This document shows, one piece after another, positions 34,399-48,558 of a DNA stretch of 64,000 nt. The stretch's first letter is position 1. Each line of letters opens with the position of its first letter. A program made the translations under genes and the position numbers. The DNA is taken from NCBI GenBank assembly GCA_009599575.1, contig VWND01000069.1:1019544-1083543 (forward strand), read 5' to 3'. The notes beneath the pieces were generated by a model, which saw only the letters and a list, made by a program, of their open reading frames with translations, had not been told where the DNA came from and did no database searches. The DNA is from Blumeriella jaapii. Its lineage: Eukaryota; Ascomycota; Leotiomycetes; Helotiales; Drepanopezizaceae.

Positions 34399-37300
34399 AT
34401 GTCAAACATTCAAGTATTTTCTATTCTTTTGATAAACAGCGCTAATATTTATTATTTTAGTAACTTTCGTACTACTAACGATTTAAATCCTAAACAAGCG
34501 TTTCAAGATTTATTTAATTTTCAATTTTTATTTTATTATATAAATTTTGAATTATTGCTTTGTTTGTTTTGTAATTCATTTATTACTGGATTTGAACAAT
34601 ATATACGTAAAAACCATTTCCATTTAATTTCAAAAAACGATCGAAATAAATTAATTAAACAAGGCTTAATTATTTATTAATCGTTAAAAATCGAATCTTT
34701 GAAAAACAGTTTAAAATTAATACGACTTTTTTCATTAAAATTCGATTTAAAACCTTTTCCAGAATTCGAAATATCGCAAAACAATTTTAAATGCGATTTT
34801 TGTTTTTTAATTTTAGCAAATCGTATAAATATCAAAAAACATATTAAAAAAATTCATACAAATGAAATCGAAATTATTATTGCAAATAATATTAATAAAT
34901 ATTATTCAATTGTAACTATTTAATCATTTGAAAAAAATAAATAGTATTTCGAAGTTAAACAAATTGATAATTTAGTAAACGAAATCGAAAATAATATTTA
35001 TTCTAATGAAATTTCAGAAGATTTACCATCTGATTTGTTAATAGCTTAAAATTTATTAATCGAAAAATTAAATTTAAAAGAATCTTTATTCTACGAAAAT
35101 TTAAATTCGTTTAAAATAAATCTTAGCGATAATTTAACCAATTTTCAAGCAAAAACTCGATATGCTGAATTTATTCAAAATTATAAGCCGCAAAAATTAT
35201 ACGATTTATATAAATTATATAATCAAAATAAAAACGACGAATTAATTAAATTTATAATCGATAATATTTAAGAAATTCTTTATTTAAGTTTAAATAAAAT
35301 TACTTGGATAAATAAAAGTCATTTAAATATTTTAAATAGTTTTAAGCCTAATAAAATAGGTAATAAAAAATTTAAAATATTATTTACATCGAAATCTCGC
35401 GTCGATTATTTTGCTTTTTTTAATAATTTTATTACTTTTTTCTTTCGTAATTATAATTTAAAATTATATAAAACTAGTAAACCGATTTTTAAAATCGATA
35501 CAAAACTAGAAGAAAAAATTAACGATTTATTATTATAAGCGATTAATTATATAAACGATCCAAAAATTGAAGTTTCATCGAAAGATTTCACAAAAACTAT
35601 TAATCGAAATATAAATAAAGCTTATAATAATCGAATTTTAATCAACGATTTATCGAGTGATAATTCTGAAATTGAATTCGATAATTCTATAAGCAATAAA
35701 TCTATATTATCGGATAATAGCAATTCAAGTAATATTAGTAATAATAGCAATACTTCGAATAATTCTTGGTCTTTTGAAAGATTATTAAACGTAGATACAG
35801 AGCAAAATTCTTATATTTCATTTTTAAAAAAATATAAAAATTCTGAAACTGATCGTAATCCTTTGTTAATCGAATTTCAAAAATTATTAAATAATATTAT
35901 TTTTGAAATTTTAATTCAAAAACAAGATTTAAATATATTCGAAAGTCCTATTAACGCTTATTTTGCAATTAAAAGTTTAAGATCTAATTTTACTTTACAA
36001 GATATTTTAGATTTATCTGGCTATTATTTTAAATTTATATATTGCTCGCAATTAATATTTTTAAATAAAACTATAAATATTCTTGTTTGTAATTCTCAAA
36101 GTAATTTAAATAATATTTTAACTAAATTAATAAATAATTTTTTTAAAAATAATTCGAATACTGCATTAAGCGAATTGCTATTACACCGATCGTTTTGTTT
36201 TATTATAAATAAAAATCTTTCAAGCAATAGCAATGTTACAATTCATAATTTGACTGAAAATACAATTAATTATAAAAACGTTGTTTTAAGTATTAACAAT
36301 TTGCGATTTGTATTTAAAAAATTAATTTTAGAAACCGAGCAAATATTAAAAAACGATCTTATTTTTAATATTTCAGAAAGCGAATATAATTATATTACGT
36401 TAAATAATTTTGCAAAATACGAAGATCGTAATAATACGACGCTTTTTTTATCTTTTAAAGATTTATATCCTAATAAAAAAGCAAACGATAAATAGTTATT
36501 TAATAAAATTATTAAATCGTCAGAATTACGAGCTCGTTTTTATAATTTTTCGAATCAAAAATTACAAATTAAACCCCAAGCAATTAAAGCTTATTTAAAA
36601 TTAAATTTCAATTTAAAAAAATTATTTTTAATTGATTTTTATTTAGATTGTGATTTACCCATTCGAAGAACCGAACTTACTTCACTTAGAAGTTGTAATT
36701 CGCGTAAAAATAAAAGAGAATTATTTCTTAATATTAGAAATGGTTTATTTATTATAAATATTAGTAAATTTAAATCGCAATATTCTAGTGAAAAGCTAGC
36801 TTCGAATATAAAATATATTCCTTTAAAAGTTAGTACTTTAGTATTATATTATATGGTTTTAATAGAACCATTTATTAGAATATTAAATATTAGTATTTCG
36901 GCGAATAATAATTAATATAAAACAGTTAGTACTTATTTTTTTTATATAAACAAAAGATTTTTAAAATCGGCCGATATTTCTAATTATTTAAAATCATTTT
37001 GTTTAGTAAAAATTGGTCAACCTTTAACTATTCAAAAATATCGTCAAATTATTATAGCTATTATTAAATATTTTATAAAAAAAAATCTTGATATCAATTC
37101 TATTATATTAATTAATTCTAATAATAGTTTTACGAATAATAAGCTTTAAGCGAATCAAATAAATTATTCGTTAATAACTAAAGAATTAAATTATGGCCGT
37201 AATTCGAATACTTTCGAAAATACGCGAAGCGATTTGCAATCAAAGTATTTACAATTTTGCTTTCGTTATTTTGATTTTTTCGGCTTAAATAATAAAGAAA

Positions 37301-39253
37301 TTATTAATAATTCATTTTTAAATAATCTCGATATTATTAATAAAGTTAAAATTAATAAAAACAAAACTGAATCTTTGACTTTTGCATTACGTTATCAAAA
37401 GCCTTTATTAAATAATAATTCAAAAGCTAAAAAACATAATAAACAAGCGTTTTTCGAATATAATTCAATTAATAAAAAAATTAAGCTTACAAATTTGAAT
37501 TATTTATTTACTATGCTTATCGGAAATAATACGTTATTATTATTATTACGCGAATTTTTAAATAATTCTGAAATCGATTTTATTATTCCTGAATAAGAAA
37601 CTTTATTAAAAAGTATTTTATTAAAAATGCCTTATATATTAAAAATATTACCTACTAATAGTGGTAAATCATTAATTTATTTATTATACGCTGCTTTATC
37701 TAACGCCAAAATTACTATTATTATCGTACCGTTAATTGGTTTAAAAAGCGATTTATTTAAACGTGCAAATAAATTTGGAATTCCTGTTAATAATTACGAA
37801 GATAATCTTGAATTTAAAATTATAACTCTTATTTCTATTGAAACTTTGCGATATATTTATTAATTTATTAATAAATAAAATTAATAAAAGAAAAATTAAT
37901 AAAATTATATTAAACGAGTGTCATTTGCTAATAACTGCGGCTAATTATCGTTTTATAATATATCAATTTAAAAAAATTCTTAATTTGAAAGTTCAAACAG
38001 TATTTTTAACTGATATATTATCCGTAAATTAAAAAAATCAATTAATTAATAAATTAAATTTACAAACTTTTGCTAAAATACGGGCCGATTGTTTACGTAA
38101 TAATATATCATATCGAGCTTTAAATTTTAAATCTAAAAATATGCAAAATAAATTTAAAAAAATCGAAGAATATTATTTTGAATTAAAATCGAATTTTAAA
38201 TCATATTTAGATAAAATAATAATATTTTGTCCTACAATTACGCTTGTCGATAAATTATTTAAATTTTTAGATTACGCGAAATATACGTCTGAATTATCAA
38301 AAAATAAAAAGAAATCGGTTTTAAAAAGTTTTACTACCGATTATACAACTTTTTATAATATTTTAGTTTGTATTAGCGGTTTGCAAAAAGGCTTTGATTA
38401 TTTTAATATACGTGCTACTATTTATTATGAATTAGCTTTCGAATTTAACGGTTTTTTACAAGATTCTAGTCGGGCCGGCCGCGATAAAAACGAAGCTATA
38501 TCGATGTTTTTTTATAATTCAGGTTTTGAAAAAGAAATCGAAAACGATTCGTTAAATAAAAGATTAATTAAAAGTTATTTACGCGAAGTAATCTGTCGTA
38601 AACGATTAATTTCTTTATATTTAAATAATACTATTTTAGATCAGTGTTCTAAAACTAATGCAAATTGCGATCTTTGTATAAATCGTAATAATATTTACGA
38701 AAAACAAGCGCAAATTATTAATACAATTACAAAAAAAGTCGAAAACGCAAAAAATGATTTAATTTGGGTTTTATCGCAAAGTTTTGAAAATAATAATTTT
38801 TGCACGTATTATTATTTTATTTATACGCAAAATACTAATAATCATTATACTCGCGATTGTATTAAATTTGCGAATCTTGATTTATTTTCACAAAATATAA
38901 AAAAAAAATTTATTCGAAATAGTTTTTATTTATACGAAAATAATTATTATTTTATTTGTTTATTACCTACTGTTATTTATTATCGATTACGTCAATTTTT
39001 CGAATTTAAAAATAAATATATATTAATAAATTTTGTTTATCAAATAATAAATTTATTATTTAAACGAAATAAATTATAGCCTAAAAACCAAAATTCCGAT
39101 TATTATCAAAATCTATTTGATAATAAATCTATTTCGAATATAAATAGTTTTATAAAAAGTTTTACTAAACAGGTTTATATTACGGAATTAAATACTAAAT
39201 CTATTTTAGATCTTAAATATATATTTATTGACTTAACAGATAAAATATCTTAG
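34399..39253 (+). pseudogene. Telomere-linked RecQ-like helicase, module 2, RIP-mutated
   Basis: The start is MSNIQVFS, as in the other copies. Finger 1 keeps CxxC and its last H but has Y for the first H; finger 2 (CDFCF...HIKKIH) is intact. Walker A at 37651-37671 reads PTNSGKS. Motif II at 37913-37924 is NECH instead of DECH, and motif VI at 38459-38485 is QDSSRAGRD. A 5-bp loss near 37850 shifts the frame between motifs Ia and II, and stops occur (for example a TAA at the former CAA near 37594). Open pieces are 34399-34680, 35863-36495, 37234-37596 and 38141-39079. It is intermediate in damage between modules 1 and 3. Confidence 0.88.
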
Positions 39254-39620
39254 ATTAAATTTTTATTTTCTTTACAAATTAAATTATTAATATTTTATCT
39301 GTCTGAAATTTATTAAAACATTTGATATAAAAGAATTAAATAGAAATAGAAATAAAATAGAAAGAAATAGAAATAGAAATAGAAATAAAAATAGAAATTT
39401 AAATAGAAATATAAATATAAATAGAAATAGAAATAGAAATAGAAATAGAAATAGAAATAGAAATATAGAAATAGAAATAGAAATAGAAATAGAAATAGAA
39501 ATAGAAATAGAAATAGAAATAGAAATATTAGATTAAATTTCTATTTTCTTTACAAATTAAATTATTAATATTTTATCTGTCTGAAACTTGTTAAAACATT
39601 CGATATAAAAAAATAATTAA
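39251..39620 (+). repeat. Duplicated TLH 3' flank with GAAATA repeats, module 2
   Basis: The post-stop segment 39251-39345 recurs at about 39530-39620 (TTTATCTGTCTGAAA and TTAAAACATT shared), separated by GAAATA repeats at 39336-39530. Confidence 0.8.
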
Positions 39621-39900
39621 ATAGAAATAGAAATATAAATATAAATATAAATATAAATAGAAATATAAATAGAAATATAAATAAAAAATATAAATAGAAA
39701 TAGAAATAGAAATATAAATAGAAATATAAATAGAAATATAAATAGAAATATAAGAAAAATAAATAGAAATATAAATAGAAATATAAATAGAAATATAAAT
39801 AGAAATATAAATAGAAATATAAATAGAAATATAAATAGAATAGAAATAGAAATATAAATATAAATATAAATATAAATAAATATAAATAAATATGAATAGA
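39615..39900 (+). repeat. GAAATA/TAAATA hexamer array, module 2
   Basis: Simple repeat equivalent to 26505-26750. Confidence 0.9.
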
Positions 39901-41469
39901 AATAGAAACTTAAATCTAAATATAAATATAAACGTAAATATATTTGAAATTATTAATTACATTTGAAAACGCAAATATTAATATTGTTTTTAACTTTTTA
40001 CATAAAAAATACAAATAAAAATTAAGCTTTTACATATTAATATAACAATGCAATTAATTACTTCAAATTTCCCTTATTTAAAATACAATATAATATTAAT
40101 AATATAAATATATTATTGGATCTTTTGGCTATATAAAAAAAAAAAAAAAAAAAAAAATATATTTATTTAATAAATTTGAAAACGCAAAAAAAAAAAAAAC
40201 AATTTATAATTACTTTTATAATAATAAATAATTATTTTTATAATAATTTAAATTAAAGCTGGGTTTGTGAAATTATTAAATTAATTTAATTATCAAATTT
40301 TCTTATTTTTATTATAAAATTCATTTTTACAGTAAGTTTGGTTTAAAAATAAGGGGCCATAACTACAAATATATTTAATAATTATTTAAAAAAAATTATA
40401 CATATTAAGATTAAATTAACAAATATGAGAAAAATATATTAATATATTTATCGGCGATATAATACAAAATTATATTAAAAACTACGAAGTAAATTCGAAA
40501 ACGCAATTAAAAAATTTTCATACTTTTTTATATAATAATATAAATAAAACTCGAAGTTAAGTATATGATTAGAATAACAAAAGTAGTTATTATAATTTTT
40601 TTAATATTTATTAATATATGAATTTCAAGGTAAATATTAATGTGAAAATATAAATTAATATATATAAATCTTTTTAAAAATTTTTTTTTAAAAAAACTTT
40701 TATATAGAAATTTGAAATACTAAAAAAAAAAAAAGAAAAATATATTAATATAATATCGGATATATAAGAAAATATAATATAAAACAATATGAAATAGTAA
40801 ATAAAATAGTAAATAAAATAGAGAAAAACTTATTAATATAATATAGGATATATAATGAAAATAATATATTAATCTATTTAATATTTTTTTAAAAAAAAAA
40901 AAATACTTTTATTTAAAAATGTAAAATAATAAATAAATTGAAAAATTTATATATTTTTTATAATATCTGATATATACTATAAATACATATAAGAAATTGT
41001 AAATTAAATTCGAAAACGAAAACAATTACTTTTTTGCTTTTTTATAATAATTTAATTTAATTTAAATTTATATATATTATTGAAATAATTAAATTTTTAA
41101 ATATAATTTTTATAAGATATATAATAATATTAGTTTTTTTTATTTCTAATTATAATTTATTATCGAGGGTAATTAATATAATTATATTAAATAATTATTA
41201 AAAAAAAAATATATAAAAAAAAATTATTATATTTTTCGGCTACAAAATTTGAAACATATTGGAAATTTTCGATTAAACTTGAAAACCAAAAAAAAATTAT
41301 AATTATTTGAAAAATTATTAAAGTTTATATATATATTTATAATAACAAAATTATAACTAACAGATTTTTTAATTTTTATTATAATATTAATCGTAACGTG
41401 AAGTTTGATTTGAAAGTAAAGGTTATAGTTAGATTTTATTGTATTTTTTGCAACCAAACCACACCAACT
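39901..41469. other. AT-rich module tail, shared with module 3, no gene
   Basis: It is collinear with 56366-57930. It contains a few less AT-rich words (AAGGGGCCATAACTAC near 40350, TTATCGAGGGTAATT near 41160) but no plausible reading frame. The empty target site of gypsy copy B is CAAAT at 40064-40068. Confidence 0.7.
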
Positions 41470-41544
41470 GCCCGTTAGCTTAGTTGGTGAGCTTATGATA
41501 ATAAGCTATAATCAGAAGAATAAGAACCTTATAAGCTTGCGGGC
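41470..41544 (+). tRNA. tRNA-like 75-nt island, module 2 (pseudo-tRNA)
   Basis: It is 75 nt long, beginning GCCCGTTAG and ending GCGGGC, giving a six-pair acceptor-like stem. TAGCTTAGTTG is a perfect fit to the pol III A box and D-arm consensus. An anticodon-arm-like hairpin AGCTTAT/ATAAGCT follows. The T-arm lacks the GTTCRANTC loop and the acceptor is one base short, so it is probably a decayed tRNA or tRNA-derived element rather than a working gene. Confidence 0.4.
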
Positions 41545-41740
41545 GAGCTTGTAAGCTAATAATGTTGTAAAGAGGAGGGAATTAAAAAAGGGTATTACAT
41601 ATTATTCTTCACTTTTTTTTTATTTTCAATTTTTTTTTTTTTTTTAAATTTTTCGAACTTTTTTCAAAATTTTCGATTTTTTTTCAAAATTTTCGATTTT
41701 TTTCAAAATTTCGATTTTTTTCTACAAAAAAAAAAAAATA
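41545..41740. repeat. Hairpin and TTTTTCAAAATTTTCGA minisatellite, module 2
   Basis: It starts with GAGCTTGTAAGC, which pairs with upstream TTATAAGCT. A T-rich tract then repeats TTTTCAAAATTTTCGA about four times (41650-41720). Module 3 has one unit fewer. Confidence 0.7.
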
Positions 41741-43531
41741 TTTAATAAAATCTTTTAAAATTATTTAATTAACGTATCGATAAAATTGAATATATACATG
41801 TTTTAGTACTAAAGATTATTTAATAAATTTTTTAATTTTATATTGAGCAAATGGAAATTATATAAATAAAAATTATTAAAAGTAGCGATAAAAGCAATTC
41901 AATTTATACAATTTTCAAAATTAAATAAAATTCGCAAAAAATTCATATTATTTTAAAAAACAATATATATATAAATTGTAAAAAATTATATTTCATTTCC
42001 TAAAATCAATTAGTAATTGATAGTATATAAAACAAAGAATATTTTATATTTTATAAATTTATTAATCGATAATTTACAAAAACAGGAAATAGCGTAATAT
42101 TTGATAGAAGAAAATTTATAAATTAGATATATAATTAAAAAAATATATTATATAATAAATAAAAGAATAAAACAATAGTTTAGCCACAGAGGATAGCGTA
42201 TAATATATAAAAATAAAATAATTTATAAAATAAGCATAAACAAAATATTCCGATATAATAGCTTTAAATAATATAAAATTTATAAAATTAAAATATATAT
42301 ATTAAAATAAGCAAAGCTAACAAATTGTATAATTTATAAATAATAAAAATTTTTTTAAATAAAATAAGTAAAAATGTAAAAAAAACTAAATAACAAAAAG
42401 CAAAATATATATTTTATAAACAAAATGTATTAAAAAAAAAAAAAAAAAAAAAAAGAATTAAAAGATTTAAATAGCGTATAATTTTAAAAAAATATAATTT
42501 TCTATAAAATATTCCAAAAAATAAAAAATTTCAATAAAAAAAAAGTAAAATAAAATTTATATAAATAAAATATATTTTAAAAAAGCAAAAAAAAGAATTA
42601 CGCTTAAGAAACTTAAACTACTTATAATTTATAAAAAAAATTTGAAAAAAAAAAAAAAGGAAAAGGTAATAAACCCGAGTATTTTATAAAAAGGAAAAAA
42701 ATTTATTAAAAATCAAACAAAAGTATAAAAAAATTATATAATAAAAAGTAATATATAAACTGTTTTTAAACAAAATATATTTTAAAAAAAAGTAAAAAAA
42801 AAAATTACGCTTAAATAAACTTAAATAACGTATAGTTTATAATAATAATAAAATATATAATAAAATATGGAAAATAACAAAATCGTAATTTTATAAATAT
42901 TAATTTATTAAAAATATATAATTTATTATAATATTTGCAAAATGTAACAAATGGTTAAATCGCAAAAAATTAAAATATTATTTAAATAAACAAAATGTTT
43001 TTTTAAAAAGTTGAAAAAAAAATACGCCTAAATAAAATTTATTAAATGAAAATTTAATAAAAAAAAATTAAATTAAAAAAATGAATAAAATAAAATTTAA
43101 TAAAATAAAATTCATAAAATTAAAAAATATATAATATAATAAGCAAAGTAACAAGATCGTATATTTTTTAAAAAAACCGTAATTTTTGATTCAATAAGTA
43201 AAAATGCGAATAACGGTTAATAAACAAAAGTTAAAAAATTATTTTATATAAATAAAAAAAAAAAAATAAAAAATTTAAAACAGAAAACATCAAAATAATC
43301 AGTTTAAATAATATATGATTTATACAATTAATATTAAAAAAAAAAAAGCAAAGCAAAAAATCGTTATGATTTAAAAAAAAAATAAAATATATTATAAAAT
43401 AAACAAAAAAAAGTAGAAAAGGCCTAAATAGCAAAAATATTACAATTATATATTACAAATATTAATAATATTATAAAAAAATATAAAGAAAAAGATAAAT
43501 AAATAATTTATATATCGTATAATTGAAAATA

Positions 43532-43569
<38 letters not shown>

Positions 43570-46500
43570 AAAAATACCGAGTAACCGGCAGGGGGGGAAA
43601 ATCATATAATAAGTGAAAAAAGGTATTAACTAAAATGAGCAAAATAAAAATTAACGACTAAATTGCAGAAGAATAAATATTTTTACGAAATTTAATATAT
43701 TATAAAAAATAATTTTAAAATAAGAATAAAAGTATAAAATAAGCAAAATAAAAATAACGGTAAAATAAATTTAAGTAATAAAAAATTTTGTAAAAATGAA
43801 ATATTAAAAAAAAAAAAACTCTTAAATTAAATAGCGTATAAAATACGAGAATTATTATAAAAATAATTATAAAAATAAAATATTTAATAAATTAATTTTA
43901 AAAAAACTTTAGTTATGAAAAAAAAACTAGTTGATTTAAAAAAACACAGCGGATAGCGTAATAAAAAAAAAAACCTTTATTTATATAAAATATATAAAAA
44001 AAAATAGTATAAATATTAAAAAAAAAATTAAAAAATATTAAAAAAAAAAAAATAATTAGTATAAAATAAGAGATATATTTTTAAAAATTAATATTTAAAT
44101 AAAAAAGATTTTTTTAATAAAAAAAAACAAAAAGCGGTAGCGTTTAAGTTATGAAAAATAATATAATTAAAAATTTAAAACTTATATTAAAATAAAAGCA
44201 GATGGTGTGTATATATTATAAGAAAAAATATTATTAGAAAAATGATTTAAATTATAATAAACAGAAGGTGGTATTTAAATTATAAAGATTTATAATATAA
44301 ATAAGTAAAACAAAAAGACAAAAATTATATAATAGAAAAAGTAAAAGAAATTTTAAAAAATTATATAAAAATTAAATATATATAATAAAATAAATAAAAA
44401 GTAAAACTTATATTTCGGAAAAATTAATTTTTTAAATATATAATTAAATAAGAAAAAAAAAGACTTATAAGTTCTAAGGAAATAATATATAAATCAAAAT
44501 ATAATATTATAATAAAATAGGCAAAAATAGCGTATAAATTATAATTACATAATATATAAATTAAATAAATATATAAATTAAATATATAAATATAAAATAA
44601 ATAAAATAAATATAAAATAAATAATATATAAATTAAATAATATATAAATTAAATATTTATCATATTTAATAAATAAATAAATAAATAGCGTATAAAATAA
44701 AAGGAAGATAAATATAAATATAAAAAAAAAAAAACTTATATTACAAAAAAACAAGGTGGCGTTTAATTTATAATAAATAAATATATAAATAAATATATAT
44801 CAGAAAAAGGTATAAATAATAATTATAAAAGAAAATTAATATATATATATAATATAAATTATAAAAAATTAAAATAAAAATCTAAAGAAATAATATTTAT
44901 AATACAAAAGACAAAAAAATAGCCTAAAATTTAAAAAAACAATAATATAAAAATCGAAAAAAAAAAAAAAAAAAACATAATAAAAAAGACAAAAAATCAG
45001 CTTAAAATTCATAAAAAAAAGAATATAAATTAAAAATTTAAAGTATATAATAATTTAAACTGGATATAGCGTATATATTATAAGAAAAATAATAATATAA
45101 ATAAATAAAGTTTAATTTAAATTAAAAGAAAAACGGGGGGGGGTGGCGTTCAAACTATAAATTTTTTATTTATAAATAAATAAATAAAAAAAATAAAAAA
45201 AAATTCAAAAAAAAAAAAAAAAGCAAAAGATATGAAAACATATTAAAATAAAAATATACATAATAAAACCAGCAGAAAATAGCGTATAAATTATAATAAA
45301 AAGATTTATTAAAAGATTTGCAACGGATAGCGTTTATTATAAAATAAAAATAAAAAAAATAAAAAAAATAAAATAAAATAAAATAGAAATAAAATAGAAA
45401 TAAAATAGAAATAAAATAGAAATAAAATAGAATAGAAATAAAATAGAAATAAAATAGAAATAAAATAGAAATAAAATAGAAATAAAATAGAAATAAAATA
45501 AAATAGAAATAAAATAGAAATAAAATAGAAATAAAATAGAAATAGAAAAATAGAAATAAAATAGAAATAAAATAGAAAAAAAAATAGAAATAAAATAGAA
45601 ATAAAATAGAAATAAAATAGAAATAAAATAGAAATAAAATAGAAATAAAATAGAAATAAAATAGAAATAAAATAGAAATAAAATAGAAATAAAATAGAAA
45701 TAAAAGTAAAGTAAAAGTAAACTAAAGTAAAAGTAAGATAGAAGTGAAATAAAAATAACCAAAAGTAAAATAAAAGTTAATCAAAAACTAAAAAGAATTA
45801 AAGCGTTTGTATTATAAGAAAGTAATATATAAATAAATCAAAAAATTGTATAATAAAATAAGCAATAAAAATTGTTTAAATTGTAAAAAGAATAAAAAAA
45901 AAAAATAGAAATAAAATACAAGTAAAATAAAATTGAAATAAAAATAAAATAAAAGTAATATAAAAGTAAAATAAAAGTAAAAAATAATAGTAAAACATTT
46001 GCATTATAAAAAAGTAATATATAATTAAATCAAAAAATTATATAATATAATAAGTAATAGAAATCGTATAAGCTGTAAAGAATAGAATAGAATAGAAATA
46101 AAAATAAAAGTAAAAAAAAAAAGTAAAATAAAAGTAAAATAAAAGTAAAATAAAAGTAAAATAAAAGTTAAATAAAAGTAAAATAAAAGTAAAGTAAAAG
46201 TAAAAGTAAAATAAAAGTAAAATAAAAGTAAAATAAAATTAAAATAGAAATATAATAAAAGTAAAGCGTTTGTATTGTAAAAAAATAAAATATAATTGAA
46301 TTAAAAATTATATAATAATATAAGCAATAGAAATCGTTTATATTGTAATAAATTAAAACAAAATTAAAATAGAAATAAAATAAATAATAAAATAAGCTAC
46401 GAAAATCGTATATATTATAAAAGAATAATATATGAATAAAATAGAAATAAAAAAAAATAAAGAAGAAATGAATGAAAAAAATAAAATAGAAAAATAAAAA

Positions 46501-48558
46501 ATAAAAGTAAAATAAAAGTAAAATGGAAAAACAAAACAAAAGTAAACTGAAAATAAAATAAAAACAAAAAATAAATTAGACAAATATAAAACAGAAATAA
46601 AAAAAATAAATAAAAAAAAAAAATAAAAAAAAAACCATAGGGAGCGTATCTACTAAAAAAATTAATATATAAATAAATGTCCTAAAAAAATATAATAAAA
46701 CAAGTAATAAAAAATGTATAAATTGATTTGTTTCTATAAATAAATATAATATATTATAAAACAAGCAAAAAGGAGCGTACAAGTTATAAAAAAGTATTAA
46801 TTATAATAATCAAAAGATAGCGTATAAAAGAAAAAAACTTAGTATTAAATAATTATTAAATTAAATAGAAAAGAATATTATTAAATAAATAAATAAAAGC
46901 TTATATATTATAAGGAAATAATATATAAGAAAAATAAATCAAAAAAAAAAACTAATAAATAAAATTAAAATTGTTAATTGAAAGAAAAAAAAAAAAAAAA
47001 AAAAAAAAAATAAAAATAAAAATTATATTAAAAAATAGGCAGAAGATAGCGTTGATAATTTAAAGAAAAAAAAATTATAAAAAAAAATATATATAATAAT
47101 AAAATATGCAAAAAAAAGCGTTCCATAATATCAAAATAATAATATTTAAATAAAATATATTACAAAATAAATAATAAGAAGCGTATATAAATTATTCGAA
47201 AATAAATATATAATTAAAAAATGAAATAAAATAAAAATGAAATATTTTATAAATTAGAAAGAAATAATTTGTAATAGATAAATGAACTTAAAGATATAAT
47301 ATATTAGATTATATAAAAGACAGCGTTTTTATTATAACAAAATAAAATAAATAAAATTAATAAAAAAAAATTAAATAAGAACGTATAAATTTAAAAGAAG
47401 GTTAGGGTTTATTAAGATTTTAATAAAATAAATCATACAATTAAATATGCAAAAAATAATATTCAAATTATAAAAAATTATATTTTAATAAAAATATATA
47501 GCAAATATACAATGAAAAAAAGATGTAAATGAAAGAATAATAAATATAGAAATAGAAAATATAACATAAAATTAGAAATTAAAAGCGGGATAAATTAAAG
47601 GAAAAATATATAACGAAAAAAAAAATTGAAATAATATATTAATTTCTTTTTTAAAATAATCAATTAAAAAAAATATAGAGGAAAAAATATATTAAAAAAT
47701 ATATTAAAAAAAAGATATTATATAAAAAAATATATTAAAAAAATATATTAAAAAAATATATTAAAAAATATATTAAAAAAATATATTAAAAAAATATATA
47801 AAAAAATATAAAAAAAAATATTATAAAAAAAATATATTAAAAAATATATTAAAAAAATATATTAAAAAATATATTATTATAAAATGCATTCAAAATTATA
47901 TTAAAAAAATTTATTAAAATTTGATTAACAAAATATATTAAAAATGCAAAATATATTAACAAAATATATTAACAAAATATATTAACAAAATTTATTAACA
48001 AAATATATTAACAAAATATATTAGCAAAAATATATAACAAAATATATTAACAGAATATATTAATAGAATATTATGAAAAATAAGAAAATATAAGAAAATA
48101 TAATAAAATATAATAGAATATAATAGAATATAATAGAATATAATGGAATATAATAGAATATAATAGAATATAATAAAATATAATAGAATATAATAGAATA
48201 TAATAGAATATAACATAAATATAATAGAATATAATAGAAAAAGTTATGAAAAGCGTATTAATTTAGAATAAATAAGAAATAAATAAAATATATAATAGAA
48301 TAAGCAATGGAAATCGTATAAATTATAAAGAATTAATATAATAAAAAAAAAAAAAGAAAAGAAAAAAAGCATATGATAAAATAAGCATAATATAGCGTAT
48401 AAATTATAGAAAAAATAATATATAAACAGAATAAATAAATATAAAATAAAAAAAAGCAAAAAAAAAAAAATCGTAACAAATATGAAAAAGTAATATAAAA
48501 ATAAAATATGTAACAAAAAAAATAAATAATAAAAGGCGTAAAAAGTATGAAAAAGTTA
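41741..48558 (+). repeat. A-rich degenerate satellite, module 2
   Basis: About 6.8 kb with A far in excess of T and very little C on the plus strand. A core close to AAGCAAAAGATAGCGTATAA, usually followed by ATTATAA, recurs at irregular spacing of tens to a few hundred bases (for example 44527, 45064, 45277, 46770, 47040, 48390). Sub-arrays include (AAATAAAATAG)n at 45355-45710, (AAAATAAAAGT)n at 46090-46240, AATATATTAAAAA at 47690-47870 and AATATAATAGAAT at 48080-48235. Long A-runs occur near 43530-43567. The T-rich minus-strand frames encode only Phe/Leu/Ile/Tyr runs and are not genes. Confidence 0.88.
45355..45710 (+). repeat. 11-bp (AAATAAAATAG)n array, module 2
   Basis: Near-perfect 11-bp units, with the counterpart at 61765-62160 in module 3. 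Confidence 0.92.

Larger units (their letters stand above)
30797..48558 (+). other. Subtelomere-like TLH module 2 (complete, ~17.8 kb)
   Basis: It starts with CTAATATTATAAGCGAGAGA and runs through the 185-bp array, 206-bp array, conserved block, TLH pseudogene and hexamer repeats. The A-rich satellite then continues directly into the identical start of module 3 at 48559. It is the only module bounded on both sides in the window. Confidence 0.88.

Noticed and set aside
41470..41544. Functional tRNA gene
   Set aside because: No canonical T-loop, an acceptor stem one base short, and an oversized or ambiguous anticodon loop.
30797..48558. Helitron-type element (helicase gene plus hairpins)
   Set aside because: The helicase is RecQ-like with DECH and RecQ zinc motifs; no Rep HUH motif was seen, and CTAA at the module start is preceded by unrelated flanks, so it is not a Helitron 3' terminus.
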